Shown: positions 35,635 through 45,490, counted from the first letter of the stretch. The stretch: DNA of 64,000 bases from RPQJ01 sp963846885 (GCA_963846885.1 CAWJXS010000019.1:62001-126000); one strand, 5' to 3'. Notes: generated by a model not told the origin, from the letters alone. Numbers and translations: made by a program.

Positions 35635-36933
35635 GCGGGCACCGAGGCACGACGCTTGCGCATCAGCCAGTAGAGCGGCAGGCCCGCGACGCCCAGCACG
35701 AGCGACCAGACGAACGGTTCGCGACCCAGCCCGATGAACGCGAAGACAACGTAGGTCGAACCGAGGAGGCCGAGCACGAACAGGCTGGCGGGCGGCCTGG
35801 ACTCGCCGCGGCGCGTGACCACGACGAGGGCGATCGCGCAAAGCAGGTACAGCGGAAGGTTGGCGGCAGTGACCACCTGCGTCAGGAAGGTGAAGCCGTC
35901 CACCATCGACTTGCTGTAATTCATCAGGACCATCGCGGTCGCGAGCGCGCCCGTCAGCACCAGTGACGCGGCAGGGGCGCCCCGCTTGTTGAGCGCGCAG
36001 ACCGGAGCCGGCAGGAAGCCGTGGCGGCCCATCGACGCCGTGAGTTCGCTCGCGAGCAGCGTCCACCCGTTGAGCGCGCCCAGCCCGCTGATCACGACGA
36101 ACGCCGAGAGTACGCGGCCGTGCCCTTCACCCATGAACTGGTCCAGCAGGTCGGCGAACGGGGCCGACGACTGCGCGAGCGTGTCCGCCTGCATCAGCAG
36201 CAGCGCGATCGTCGAGACGACGATGTAGATGCCTGCCGTCAGGAACGTGCCGAACATCGTCGCGCGGGGAATGGTGCGTTCGGGATCGCGCACGCGTCCT
36301 GCGGGAACCGCGGCCGACTCGATACCGAGCATTGCAAACAGGGCGAGCGTCGAGGCAGCGAGCAGCGCCTCGAACGTGATCGGCGTGGTCGGCACGTTGC
36401 GCGTGTAGGCGGCCGGCTCGCTGAAGAGCACCCACGCGCCCAGCCCGATGATCGCCACCATCGGCAGCAGCTTGAGCGTCGTCGTGACGACCTGCACGCG
36501 GCCGCCCATGCGCACGCCGAGCAGGTTGACGCCGACGAACAGCCACACCAGCGCAGCGGCCTGCGACCGCGGGCGCGATCCCTGCGAGGGCAGGGAGCAG
36601 GTTGCTGAGGTAACCCGCGAGCCCGATCGCGATCGCCGCATTGGTGATCCAGCACGAAACCCAGTAGCCCCAGATCGCGAAGAACGCCGGCAGGGATCCG
36701 GTCGTGCGCTCGATGTAGGTATAGGGGCTGTCGGCCGCAGGGAACTCACGCGCCAGTTGCGCGAACACCTTCGCGATCATGCTCATGCCGACGACGACCA
36801 CGGCCCAGCCCAGCAGGGCGTTGAAGCCGTACGGCGCGAGCGAGGCAGGCAGCACGAAAATGCCGATGCCGATGGTGTTGCCGATCACCAGCGCCGTGCA
36901 CATCCAGAACCCGAGTTCCTTGGGCTGTTGCAT
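35631..36933 (-). CDS. APC-type amino acid antiporter, one frameshift
   Basis: The N-terminal frame starts 'MQQPKELGFWMCTALVIGNT' and carries the TM1 'GNTIGIGIF' helix break of APC transporters, through 'GYLSNLLPALAG'. A one-base shift near 36560 leads to 'ALVWLFVGVNLLGVRMGGRV' and the remaining segments. Joined, it is about 434 aa with 12 membrane helices, similar to AdiC/YfnA-like basic amino acid exchangers. It starts 5 bp after the aminotransferase stop and overlaps the next gene by 4 bp. The break is most likely a sequencing error. Confidence 0.75.
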
Positions 36934-36938
36934 GCCGG

Positions 36939-38267
36939 TCAGCCGCCCTTGCCCTGCAGCGCTTCGTCGAGCGCCGCGCGCAGCAGCACGATCGCCTCGT
37001 CGACCTCCGCCACGGTCGTCGAGAGCGGCGGCATGAAGCGCAACGTGCTGACGCCGCACGAGAGCAGCAGCAGGCCGTTGTAGTAGCCGCGCGTCACGAG
37101 CCGGTCGCACAACGCTCGCGCCGGCGTGCGGTCGGCGTCGTTTTCGATCAGTTCCATGCCGATCATGAGTCCCCGGCCGCGGACTTCACCGATGCAAGGG
37201 TAGTCGCGCATCATCTCGCGCAGCCGTCCCATGAAGTGTTCGCCGACGCGTGCCGCATTGGCTGCGTACTGCGACTGCACCAGATCGAGCGTGGCGATGG
37301 CCGCGCCGCAACTGAGCGGATTGCCGCCGTAGGTGTTGCCGTGGGCGCCGCGCTTCCACTGCTCCATGATCGACTTCTTCGCGATGACCGCGCCGATCGG
37401 CAGGCCCGAGCCGAGCCCCTTGGCGCTGGTCATGATGTCGGGCTTCACGCCCGAGTGTTCGCACGCCCACATCTTGCCGGTGCGGCCGACGCCGGACTGC
37501 ACCTCGTCGAAGATCAGCAGGATCCCGTGCTCGTCGCAGATCGCGCGCAGGCCAGCCAGGAAGCCATCCGGCGGCCACAGGTAACCACCTTCGCCCTGCA
37601 GCGGCTCGATGAGTATGGCGGCGACTTCCGACGGCGGCACGTTGCGCTCGAACAGCATGCGGATGTAGTCGAGCACGGCCTTGCCCTGGTCCGCGCCGGC
37701 GAACAGCGGCCGATACGGATTGGGGTAGGGCACGTGCGAGACCCCGGGCATCGTCGGCGCGAAGCCTTTCTGCTGTGTGTACTTGCTCGACGTGAACGAC
37801 AGCGACCCCATGGTCCGGCCGTGGAAGCTGCCGAGGAAGCCGATGAAGCGCGGGCGGCCCGTCACGTACCGCGCCAGCTTGATCGCGCCCTCGACCGATT
37901 CGGTGCCGGACTGGCACAGGAAGCTCATGACCGGTTCGCCCATGGGCGCGACTTCCGCGAGCCGCTCGGTCAGGCGCGTCATGTTCTCGTGCCAGTAGTC
38001 GCTCGACACGTGCAGGAACTTGTCGGCCGCCGATTTGATCGCCTCGACGACCTGCGGGTGCGCGTGCCCGGTCGAGCACACTGCGATGCCAGCCATGAAA
38101 TCGAGGAAGCGGTTGCCGTCGACGTCCCAGACCTCGGTGCCGCGGCCGTGCGACATCACGAACGGATAGTCGCGCGGGTAGGACGGCGAGGCGACAGCGA
38201 CGTCGCGCGCGAGCATCGCGCGGGCCTTGGGGCCGGGCAGTTCAGTCTTGAAATGAGGGTTCGGCAC
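36939..38267 (-). CDS. Class III aminotransferase, GabT-like
   Basis: 442 aa, GTG start with AGGAG upstream. PLP signature: 'IFDEVQSGVGRTGK' and the Schiff-base Lys in 'TSAKGLGSGLPIG'; 'GTESVEGAIKLAR' binds the cofactor phosphate. The full length and 'FMAGIAVCSTGHAHP' fit 4-aminobutyrate / acetylornithine-type omega-aminotransferases. It would move the terminal amino group of an omega-amino acid to 2-oxoglutarate or pyruvate. Operon position next to an amino acid antiporter and a CoA-transferase supports omega-amino acid catabolism; the exact substrate is open. Confidence 0.85.
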   Translation of the reverse strand: MPNPHFKTELPGPKARAMLARDVAVASPSYPRDYPFVMSHGRGTEVWDVDGNRFLDFMAGIAVCSTGHAHPQVVEAIKSAADKFLHVSSDYWHENMTRLTERLAEVAPMGEPVMSFLCQSGTESVEGAIKLARYVTGRPRFIGFLGSFHGRTMGSLSFTSSKYTQQKGFAPTMPGVSHVPYPNPYRPLFAGADQGKAVLDYIRMLFERNVPPSEVAAILIEPLQGEGGYLWPPDGFLAGLRAICDEHGILLIFDEVQSGVGRTGKMWACEHSGVKPDIMTSAKGLGSGLPIGAVIAKKSIMEQWKRGAHGNTYGGNPLSCGAAIATLDLVQSQYAANAARVGEHFMGRLREMMRDYPCIGEVRGRGLMIGMELIENDADRTPARALCDRLVTRGYYNGLLLLSCGVSTLRFMPPLSTTVAEVDEAIVLLRAALDEALQGKGG

Positions 38268-38293
38268 GATGGACTCCTGGGATGTGACCCGCG

Positions 38294-39079
38294 TCAGACG
38301 GGAAGCCGCACGGCGCGATTGTGCGCCTCACGGGTGCGCGCATGCAGTGCGCGCAGGGTTGCGAGTTCTTGCTGCGAAGGTTGCGCCAGCGTCGCTACGT
38401 CCGGCGCCACCTGCAGCGGCCAGCCGGTGGCGGCACGCGCCTCGTCTGCAGTGACGCCCGCGAAAAGTGCGCTCAGTTGCAGCTCGTCGGTGACCGGCGC
38501 GGGCGTCAGCACGCCGAAATCGGTGATGACCGAGCGGGGCCCCGCGCCGCGCATCGAGGTCTGGCCACGCGCTCCGTGTCCCGTGAGATAGCCGGGACTG
38601 GTGCAGAAATCCAGCCGGGCCACCAGGCTGCGCGGCGTCGCCTTGAGCATCACGAACGTCTGGCGGGCGTGGGCGGCGATCTCGGTCGCACCTCCGGCGC
38701 CTGGCAGCCGCGTCTTCGGCGCGTCGTAGGGTCCGATCACGGTGCTGTTCAGGTTGCCGTGGCGGTCGATTTGCGCGGCGCCCAGGAACCCGACGTCCAC
38801 GCGTCCCGCCTGCAGCAGGAAGCTGAATACGTCCGGCAACGGAATGACGCACGCCGCTGTGTCGGCCAGTTCGCCGTCGCCGATCGAAAGCGGCAACACG
38901 TCGGGCCGGGTGCCGACCGTGCCGGACTCGTACACGAGCACGATGTGCGGCGCGTGCGTCAGGCGGGCGAGGTTGCACGCCGCGCTCGGCAAGCCGATGC
39001 CGACGAAGCAGACGCAGCCGTCCCATAGCAGCCGGGACGCGGCCACCGTCATCATTTCGTCGCGCGTCCATTCGTTCAT
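38294..39079 (-). CDS. CoA-transferase subunit B (GctB/IpdB-like)
   Basis: 261 aa. The active-site Glu lies in 'LVYESGTVGTRPD', matching the ESG motif of class I CoA-transferase beta subunits; 'GFLGAAQIDRHGNLNSTVIG' and 'PGAGGATEIAAHARQ' are further family blocks. With subunit A it would transfer CoA onto a carboxylic acid, probably a dicarboxylate. Its ATG overlaps the stop of subunit A by 4 bp, so the two are made together. Confidence 0.88.
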   Translation of the reverse strand: MNEWTRDEMMTVAASRLLWDGCVCFVGIGLPSAACNLARLTHAPHIVLVYESGTVGTRPDVLPLSIGDGELADTAACVIPLPDVFSFLLQAGRVDVGFLGAAQIDRHGNLNSTVIGPYDAPKTRLPGAGGATEIAAHARQTFVMLKATPRSLVARLDFCTSPGYLTGHGARGQTSMRGAGPRSVITDFGVLTPAPVTDELQLSALFAGVTADEARAATGWPLQVAPDVATLAQPSQQELATLRALHARTREAHNRAVRLPV

Positions 39080-39927
39080 GCCGTCTCCCGCAGGCTGGCG
39101 AGGAACGCCGCGTGGTCCGCGGTGGCCAGCACATGCCGGTTCATCCAGTCCATGAAACCCTGGCGCTCACGGGCGATCGCGTCCCACCGCTGGTAGAAGC
39201 CGTTGTCGCGACTGTAATGGTCGTGCACGTACGACGGATACGCCCCGCCAGGGCAGTGCGCCACGGCCGTGACCATCCAGTGCGGCAGCACGATGCCATT
39301 CATCGCCGGCGCCAGCTCGTCGACGATTTCCTCGACGGTCACGATCAGGGTGCGCGCGGCGAACGCGGCCTCGCGCTGCGCACCCACGATGCCATGCAGC
39401 GCAACGTTGCCCCGGGCGTCGGCGCGCTGGGCGTGCAGGAAGGTGACATCCGGATTCAGCGCCGGGACGGCGGCCAGCGGCTCGCCGGTGAACGGGCATT
39501 CGATGCGACGGATGCGCGGGTTGACGCCGGGCAAGTCGGTGCCGAGATAGCCCCGCAACATGCCGCAGGGCAGCCCGGCAGCGCCCGCCGTGTACGCGGC
39601 GGCCATGCCCGCATGCGTGTGCTCGTCGAGTTCGAGGGCGTGCGGCCACTGGTGCTCCACGGCGTCGCGCAATCGGTGCAGCGAACCGACGCCGGGATTG
39701 CCGCCCCACGAAAAGGTCAGTTTGCGCGCGCAACCCATGCCGATCATCTGGTCGTAAACCAGGTCGGGCGTCATGCGCACCAGGTGCAGGTCGCGGCGGC
39801 CCTGGCGGATGATCTCGTGACCGGCTGCAAACGGAATCAGGTGCGTGAAGCCCTCGAGCGCGACGCAGATGCCGTCACGCACGTGCGTGGCAATGGCGTC
39901 ACGCAGCGTGGTGAGTCGCGTGGTCAC
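39076..39927 (-). CDS. CoA-transferase subunit A (GctA/IpdA-like)
   Basis: 283 aa, GTG start overlapping the aldehyde dehydrogenase stop (GTGA). 'EGFTHLIPFAAGHEIIRQG', 'TPDLVYDQMIGMGCARKLTF' and 'SWGGNPGVGSLHR' are typical of the glutaconate CoA-transferase A group. Partner of subunit B just downstream. Relatives act on glutaconate or ring-cleaved steroid acids, so homology alone does not fix the substrate. Confidence 0.88.
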   Translation of the reverse strand: MTTRLTTLRDAIATHVRDGICVALEGFTHLIPFAAGHEIIRQGRRDLHLVRMTPDLVYDQMIGMGCARKLTFSWGGNPGVGSLHRLRDAVEHQWPHALELDEHTHAGMAAAYTAGAAGLPCGMLRGYLGTDLPGVNPRIRRIECPFTGEPLAAVPALNPDVTFLHAQRADARGNVALHGIVGAQREAAFAARTLIVTVEEIVDELAPAMNGIVLPHWMVTAVAHCPGGAYPSYVHDHYSRDNGFYQRWDAIARERQGFMDWMNRHVLATADHAAFLASLRETA

Positions 39928-41495
39928 GGCTCGACGACCGTGCGCGACTGCTCGCGCAGGTACTGGGCCAGGTAGTGAAACGACGCGATCGCCTTGCCGG
40001 TGGAGCTGGACCCCTTCCAGCCGCCGAACGCCTGGTAGCCGGGCCATGCGCCCGTCGTGGCCCCCTGTCGCCGATTGGCGTAGGTGACCCCGGCTTCGAT
40101 GTGCTCGTGGAACCATGGCAGCTCGTCCACCGCGCCATAGAAGCCCGCCGTGAGGCCCACGTTGCTGTCGTTCGCGAGACGCAGCGCTTCGTCGCGGTGC
40201 GCGCAGCGGTGCAGCATCAGGATCGGCACGAACATCTCGTGCCGCCACAGCGGATGCGTGAGCGGCGCTTCGGCGAGTATGGGATCGACGAAATGACCGC
40301 GTGCCAGCGCGCCTGCCTGCAGGTCGCGCCGGCTCGTGAGCAGTGTCGCGCCCCCGGCCTGCAACTCGCCGACGTACCGTGCGTGGTTGGCGGCCGCGGT
40401 GGCGTTGATGACCGGGCCCAGCCAGTTCTGCTGCAGGCACGGGTCGCCGATCTGGATCGCGTCGATCAGTGCGCGCATGCGCTCGATCAGTTCGTCGGCA
40501 ACCGCTGCATCGACGTACAGCCGCGACAAGGCCGAGCATTTCTGGCCGGTCAGGCCGTACGCCGAGCGCACGATGCCCGCGGCCGCGTCTTCCAGGTTCG
40601 CGTGCGCTGTCACGATGCAAGGGTTCTTGCCGCCCATTTCGGCGATGCACGGACGCGGCCACGGTGGCCCCGTCATGCGCTGCAGGAGCTCGGTGCCGAC
40701 TGCAACCGAACCCGTGAACGTGATGCCGGCCGTGTGCGCATGTGACGACAGCGCAGCGCCCACCTCGCGTCCCGAGCCCGACAGGTAATGGAATACCCCG
40801 GCCGGCAAGCCCGCGTCGCGAATGCAGTCGGCCAGCAGCCGCCCGGCCCACGGCGTATCCGTCGAACCTTTCACTACGACCGTGTTGCCAGTCACCAGCG
40901 CGGCCGCGACCGGTCCGCCGGCGAGTGCGAGCGGGAAATTGAACGGCGCGATCACGACCCAGGCGCCGTGGGGCCGCATCACGCTGCGATTGCGGGAGAC
41001 GACGTTGGGCAGCGGGTCGTTCGGCAGTTCGTGATCGTAGTAATCGTGCTGCGCGAAGTCGTCGGCGTAATGGCGGAAGAAGTCGACCGTCTCCTGCGCC
41101 TCGCCCAGCGCCTCCATGCGGTTCTTGCCGACCTCCAGCGCGAGTGCCGCGGCGATCTCATAGACGCGGGCCTCCATGACGTCGGCGACACGATGCATCA
41201 AGCGCACGCGCTCGGCCGGCGGCGTCGCGCGCCATGCTGGAAAGGCCCGGTGCGCGGCAGTGAGCGCGTCGTGCGCGTCCCGCTCGGTCGCAACGGCGAA
41301 ATCCCCCAGCACGAGAGCGTTGTCGATCGGGCTGGAGCGCACCTGGTAACGCTGGGCCCTGACGTCTGCGCCATTCAGGAACAGATCATGTGCTGCGCCC
41401 AGGCGACCGCGCACCGTCGCGAGTGCGGCATCGAAGCGTTCGTGCATCGCCTGCGGCGGGTCGAACATCGTGGCATACGTAAGACGGAAGCTCAT
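39924..41495 (-). CDS. Aldehyde dehydrogenase, glutamate-semialdehyde (P5C) dehydrogenase-like
   Basis: 523 aa. Catalytic Cys in 'TGQKCSALSRLYV', Glu in 'AEMGGKNPCIV', NAD-binding 'ITFTGSVAVGTEL'. The N-terminal 'MFDPPQAMHERFDAALATVR' and 'VISPFNFPLALAGG'-type segment (here 'VIAPFNFPLALAGG') and the end 'GAWPGYQAFGGWKGSSSTGK' are those of 1-pyrroline-5-carboxylate dehydrogenases. It would oxidise an omega-semialdehyde to a dicarboxylate. Between an aminotransferase (9 bp upstream) and a CoA-transferase (4-bp overlap) it is the middle step of an inferred route. GAGG precedes the ATG. Confidence 0.85.
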   Translation of the reverse strand: MSFRLTYATMFDPPQAMHERFDAALATVRGRLGAAHDLFLNGADVRAQRYQVRSSPIDNALVLGDFAVATERDAHDALTAAHRAFPAWRATPPAERVRLMHRVADVMEARVYEIAAALALEVGKNRMEALGEAQETVDFFRHYADDFAQHDYYDHELPNDPLPNVVSRNRSVMRPHGAWVVIAPFNFPLALAGGPVAAALVTGNTVVVKGSTDTPWAGRLLADCIRDAGLPAGVFHYLSGSGREVGAALSSHAHTAGITFTGSVAVGTELLQRMTGPPWPRPCIAEMGGKNPCIVTAHANLEDAAAGIVRSAYGLTGQKCSALSRLYVDAAVADELIERMRALIDAIQIGDPCLQQNWLGPVINATAAANHARYVGELQAGGATLLTSRRDLQAGALARGHFVDPILAEAPLTHPLWRHEMFVPILMLHRCAHRDEALRLANDSNVGLTAGFYGAVDELPWFHEHIEAGVTYANRRQGATTGAWPGYQAFGGWKGSSSTGKAIASFHYLAQYLREQSRTVVEP

Positions 41496-41503
41496 GGTGT
41501 GCC

Positions 41504-42826
41504 TCAGGGCTCGGCGAACGGAAAAAAGCGTGCCAGCAGCCGGTCGAGCAGGGCGAGCGCGCGCCGCAGATCGGCTTCATCGATCACGAGGGGGGGTGCG
41601 AGCAGCAGCAGGTTGCCTCGCGCGCCGAAAGAAACGCCCTCTGCAAGGGCCGCCTGCAACAGTGCTGCCAGAGCGGGCGCCATTTGTGGCCACGGTGCGA
41701 TCGGCTCACGCGTCTCACGATCACGCACGAGTTCGAGCACGGCAAAGAGTCCGTGGCCGCCGCGCACGTCGCCAATCACCGGGTGTCGTGCAGCAAGCGC
41801 CTGCAGATCGCTCGCCAGGTCCCGGCCCAGGCGACGCGAGCGCTCGATCAGGTCTTCGTCGCGATAGGCAGCGAGCGCGGCCACGCCCGCTGCGCAGGCG
41901 AGCGGATGCCCGCAGTACGTGAGACCGGTCATCAGCACCTGCTCGTCGAGTCGGTGCGCGATGTCCGCGGAAATCACCACGGCGCCGAGCGGCATCATGG
42001 CGCCGGTCAGGCCCTTGGCCAGCGTGATTGCGTCCGGCCGGCCCGCGGCGCCGTGCCGCTGCCATGCAAACCACTCGCCGCAGCGGCCGAATCCGCTCAT
42101 GACCTCGTCCGCGATGAGCGGGATGCCGCGTTCGCGCGTGACGCGGCGGACGGCCGGCCAGTAGCTGTCGGGTGCGACGATGCCATTGGAGCCGGCATTC
42201 GGCTCGAGCATGACCGCCGCGACTCGCTCGGCACCGAAGAGGTCGATGCGCTGCCCGACCGCGAGGGCTGCGCGGTCGCCGCATTCCGCCGCATCTGCGC
42301 TGCCGAAGGGACACCGATACGCATAGGGCGGTTCGACATGCGTCACCCCCATCGCGTCGGGATCGACCATGGTGCGTGTGCGCGCGTCACCCGAGAGCGC
42401 CATCGCGAGATGCGTCGAGCCGTGGTACGAGCGGTCGCGCGCCACGACGACGCCTTTGGGCTTGCCGTAAGCCTGCCGCACGATCTTGACGGCATGCTCG
42501 TTCGCATCCGCGCCCCCGAGCGTGAAGAACACGCGACCGCCGTCGAAGCCGCTCAGCTCGAGCAGGCGGGTGGCGAGTTCCGCTCGCGGCCGGGCACCCC
42601 AGGCGTTGGTGACGAAACAAAGTTCTGCGGCCTGCGCGCGGATCGCCGCGACGACGCGCGGATGCTGGTGGCCGAGGTTGCTGCACTCGGCCAGGCTGCT
42701 CATGTCGAGCACGCGCGTGCCGTCCTCGAGATGCAGCCACGCCCCGGCTCCGCCCACGACGGTCGGCGCGTTCCACGCCGACTGCGCGCACCAGCTGTGC
42801 AGCACCGTCTCGCGTTCGGAACTCAT
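41504..42826 (-). CDS. Class III aminotransferase, taurine/omega-amino acid type
   Basis: 440 aa. 'IADEVMSGFGRCGEWFAW' and the PLP Lys in 'TLAKGLTGAMMPLGAVV' are present. The pattern 'HSWCAQSAWNAPTVVGGAGA', 'YAYRCPFGSADAAEC' and 'LMTGLTYCGHPLACAAG' is that of taurine:pyruvate / taurine:2-oxoglutarate aminotransferases and close relatives. It probably turns an omega-amino acid into a semialdehyde for the dehydrogenase encoded 9 bp downstream. A second aminotransferase in the same operon suggests two amino donors or two steps. Confidence 0.83.
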   Translation of the reverse strand: MSSERETVLHSWCAQSAWNAPTVVGGAGAWLHLEDGTRVLDMSSLAECSNLGHQHPRVVAAIRAQAAELCFVTNAWGARPRAELATRLLELSGFDGGRVFFTLGGADANEHAVKIVRQAYGKPKGVVVARDRSYHGSTHLAMALSGDARTRTMVDPDAMGVTHVEPPYAYRCPFGSADAAECGDRAALAVGQRIDLFGAERVAAVMLEPNAGSNGIVAPDSYWPAVRRVTRERGIPLIADEVMSGFGRCGEWFAWQRHGAAGRPDAITLAKGLTGAMMPLGAVVISADIAHRLDEQVLMTGLTYCGHPLACAAGVAALAAYRDEDLIERSRRLGRDLASDLQALAARHPVIGDVRGGHGLFAVLELVRDRETREPIAPWPQMAPALAALLQAALAEGVSFGARGNLLLLAPPLVIDEADLRRALALLDRLLARFFPFAEP

Positions 42827-42848
42827 GTGTTTCCCCGTCGTGGCGAGG

Positions 42849-44489
42849 TCATGGCGCCGGGGCCCCGCAACGCTTGATCTGGTCCAGCAGCGCCGCGGGA
42901 GCCACGGGTCGCCCGAGCAGGTCCTGCATGAGGCGACGCGTGTCGCGTTCGGCCCCGTATCGCAGCAGCTGTGCGCTCAGCCAGCCGTACCAGCGCTCGT
43001 TGCCCGTATCGAAGTCGCCGATGGCGGCGCGCGTCGCAGCGCGCATCTCGGCCGTGAGCACCGCTCCCAGCCCGTAATTGACCATGTAACCCGGGTTGCC
43101 TGCGAGCTGCACGCGCATGGCCCACCATGGGACCTCCGGGTGCGGAACGATGCGCAGGTATCGCTGCGTGATGTCGGTCCACAGTGCGTTGGGATCCGTT
43201 CCCGGTTCGCGCAGCATGCGCAGTTCGAACAGCGACCACGCGACGTCGAGCATGACGTTCGCGAACAGGGCCTGCATCGACGCAGGCTCCGCGACTGCGG
43301 CTCCCAGGTAGCGCCGCTGCCAGGCGGGCTCATGCACGCTCCAGGAAGGCACGTCGGCGAAGGCCTCGGTGAACAGCGTGTCGGGCCAGTCCATGTAGGC
43401 GGGAGGCGTCTGGATCGCACTCACGTGCACCGCATGTCCGTTCTCGTGCACCAGTTCGTTCAGCGAGAACAGTCCGCCGGTGGGGTACGTGCCCAGCACG
43501 CGCGCGAGCGGTCGTTGCCACGTGCCGCCGCGCTCGCGTCCCCGGGCGAGGAAGTCGGAATAGGCGAGCGGCGACTTGTCGGCCCGCGGCTCCAGGTCGA
43601 ACACCACGCCGAGTGCGCCGAGGTCCGCGCCCAGGTCGGCGTAGAACCGTTGATTCACGGGCAGCAGTTTCGCGGCGGGAATCAACGCCTGCAGCTCGCG
43701 GTTGGCGGCCCCGTTCAGGTAGCGGAAGTCCCAGGGTTCGATGGGCGGACCGGGATTCGCGTCACGCCAGGCCTCGAGCACCTGCACGAGCCAGCGTTCG
43801 ACGTCTGCCGTCGATACGCCGATTGCCTGCGCGGCTGCATCGATCTGCGAGCCGTGCGCGCGTGCGTCCGCCGCCGCGAGCGCGATCATGCGGCGATAGG
43901 GGCTGTCGGGCTCGTTGCGGCCGTTGAGCGCGGACCAGAGCGGCAGGAATGAATCGAACAGCGCGCGCCGTCGCAGGGCATCGTCGGTCACGTGCAGCAG
44001 TTGCAGCGCGGTGCCGCGATCGATGGTGCCGCCGTCGTAGGCGAGTCGGTTGCCATGCTCCACGTAGCAACTCACCAGCGCTGCGCGCAGAGCCGCGTAG
44101 TCGAGGTCGCGGCGTTGCGCATCGGCGCAGCCGTATGCGCGTTCCCCTGCCGTCGTGTCATCCGCAGTCAGTTCGGCCAGGGTCTTGCGCATCGCCGTGA
44201 CGGCATCGCGCTCACCAGGCGCCAGGCTGGCGCTTGTAGCTTGCGTGAGGGCGGTGTCGAAGCCTTCACGTCGCGTCTTGAGCAATGCCTGCCAGGCGGC
44301 CAGGTCATGTCCGCGAAACTCCCGGGCGCCGCCGGATTCCAGGTAGCCCACGGCCCCGATGGCGTCGAGGTAGTCGAGGTACGCGGACTCGGCGGCGGCG
44401 AGACCCGCGCCGGCAGCAGGCCCCGCGACCGTGAGCGGCGCGAGCATGCAGAGCAGGAGCGTGGCAAGAACCCGGGCAGGACGCGACAT
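42849..44489 (-). CDS. Exported HENGH zinc metallopeptidase (M3/M2-like)
   Basis: 546 aa with a signal peptide (about 1-27). The zinc motif HExxH appears as H348-E-N-G-H352 in 'LNELVHENGHAVHVS', with the third ligand probably E375 in 'LFTEAFADVP', giving a gluzincin. Overall it is helical, like M3/M2 oligopeptidases, but shorter and with low similarity to named members. Likely cleaves short peptides in the periplasm. It is the first gene of the minus-strand operon running to 30.6 kb. Confidence 0.75.
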   Translation of the reverse strand: MSRPARVLATLLLCMLAPLTVAGPAAGAGLAAAESAYLDYLDAIGAVGYLESGGAREFRGHDLAAWQALLKTRREGFDTALTQATSASLAPGERDAVTAMRKTLAELTADDTTAGERAYGCADAQRRDLDYAALRAALVSCYVEHGNRLAYDGGTIDRGTALQLLHVTDDALRRRALFDSFLPLWSALNGRNEPDSPYRRMIALAAADARAHGSQIDAAAQAIGVSTADVERWLVQVLEAWRDANPGPPIEPWDFRYLNGAANRELQALIPAAKLLPVNQRFYADLGADLGALGVVFDLEPRADKSPLAYSDFLARGRERGGTWQRPLARVLGTYPTGGLFSLNELVHENGHAVHVSAIQTPPAYMDWPDTLFTEAFADVPSWSVHEPAWQRRYLGAAVAEPASMQALFANVMLDVAWSLFELRMLREPGTDPNALWTDITQRYLRIVPHPEVPWWAMRVQLAGNPGYMVNYGLGAVLTAEMRAATRAAIGDFDTGNERWYGWLSAQLLRYGAERDTRRLMQDLLGRPVAPAALLDQIKRCGAPAP

Positions 44490-44504
44490 GCCCCTGATCT
44501 TAGC

Positions 44505-45490
44505 TCACAGGCGGCGCGTCTTGACCTGCAGTTCGTTGCGGCGGTAGTCGATCACCAGCGTGTCGAGCGACCCCAGCACGTCCATGCCGATGATCAGCGC
44601 GGGCCTGGAGTTGAGCCGCCAGTGGTCCAGGATGTGCAGGTCGCTGAACATGATCTCGGCGTTGCGGACGATGAGCTCGCCGGCGACGATGCCCGGGATG
44701 CGCACGCGGGTGGCCGTCTGGATGTCCTCGGTGACGCCGATGATGGCCGCCTCGAACACGTCCTTCTCGTTGCGGCGCCGCGCCAGCGCCTCCCTGCAGC
44801 GCCAGGTTGCCGACCGTCACCTGGGCGCCGGTGTCGATCAATGCGGTCGCCGCGACCGGGCCTACCATGACCTGGATGCGCATGCCGCGATTCGGCGAGT
44901 GCTCGAACGGCACCACCGAGAACCCGGCAGGCACCGGTGCGCGGCGTGACCGCGCGATGCTGATGCGGTCGCGCAGGAACTGGATCTCGATGCGCTTGTC
45001 GTCCATGCCCTCGCTGCCCAGCACCCCGTCGGCGCCGCCGAACGCGTCGGCCACGACGGGCAGGTCGACGTTCTCGACGACCAGGTCGCCGAACGCCAGC
45101 GATCTGCGCGCGCACCGCCGGCACGATGGCCGAGCCCGTGACGCCGCGCAGCTTCGACCGGCTTATCGCCGCAGCCGCAGGCCAGCGTCGTCGACCACCC
45201 GCTGTGATCACGGCCGAACGGCTGGCGCCGGTGTCGAGCACCAGGCGATACGGTCCCTTGCCGTTGATCAGGACCGGCGCCCAGATGCGGCCGATGCGAT
45301 CGCGGGTGTTGGGCGCGACGTAGCGGGGTTCGGGTGCGCTGACGACCACTTCTTCGAGTGGCAGCGGCGGCGGACCGACGGGTGCCTGAGCCCGTGCCAC
45401 TGGGGCCGTCGTCATCAGCGACACGCCCAGGGCGATCGTTGCGAACGCGAATCCACGCGCTAACTCTGGCCTGCAAGTCTGGGCGCCCAT
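44505..45490 (-). pseudogene. Exported tandem retropepsin-like aspartyl protease, frameshifted
   Basis: The N-terminal frame has a signal sequence and the first catalytic motif, 'YRLVLDTGASRSAV'. A middle frame carries 'GSEGMDDKRIEIQFLRDRIS' and a second motif, 'ATALIDTGAQVTVGN'. A third frame carries 'VFEAAIIGVTEDIQTATRVR' and the end 'GMDVLGSLDTLVIDYRRNEL'. Joined, this is a double-domain pepsin-like protein with one DTG per half, about 328 aa. At least three breaks (about 45200, 45060, 44800). It ends 16 bp from the peptidase gene at 44489 and may have led that operon. Confidence 0.6.

Noticed and set aside
38328..39134. 268-aa minus-strand ORF overlapping the CoA-transferase B gene
   Set aside because: Arg-rich out-of-frame shadow; the 261-aa frame carries the ESG active site and couples by ATGA to subunit A.
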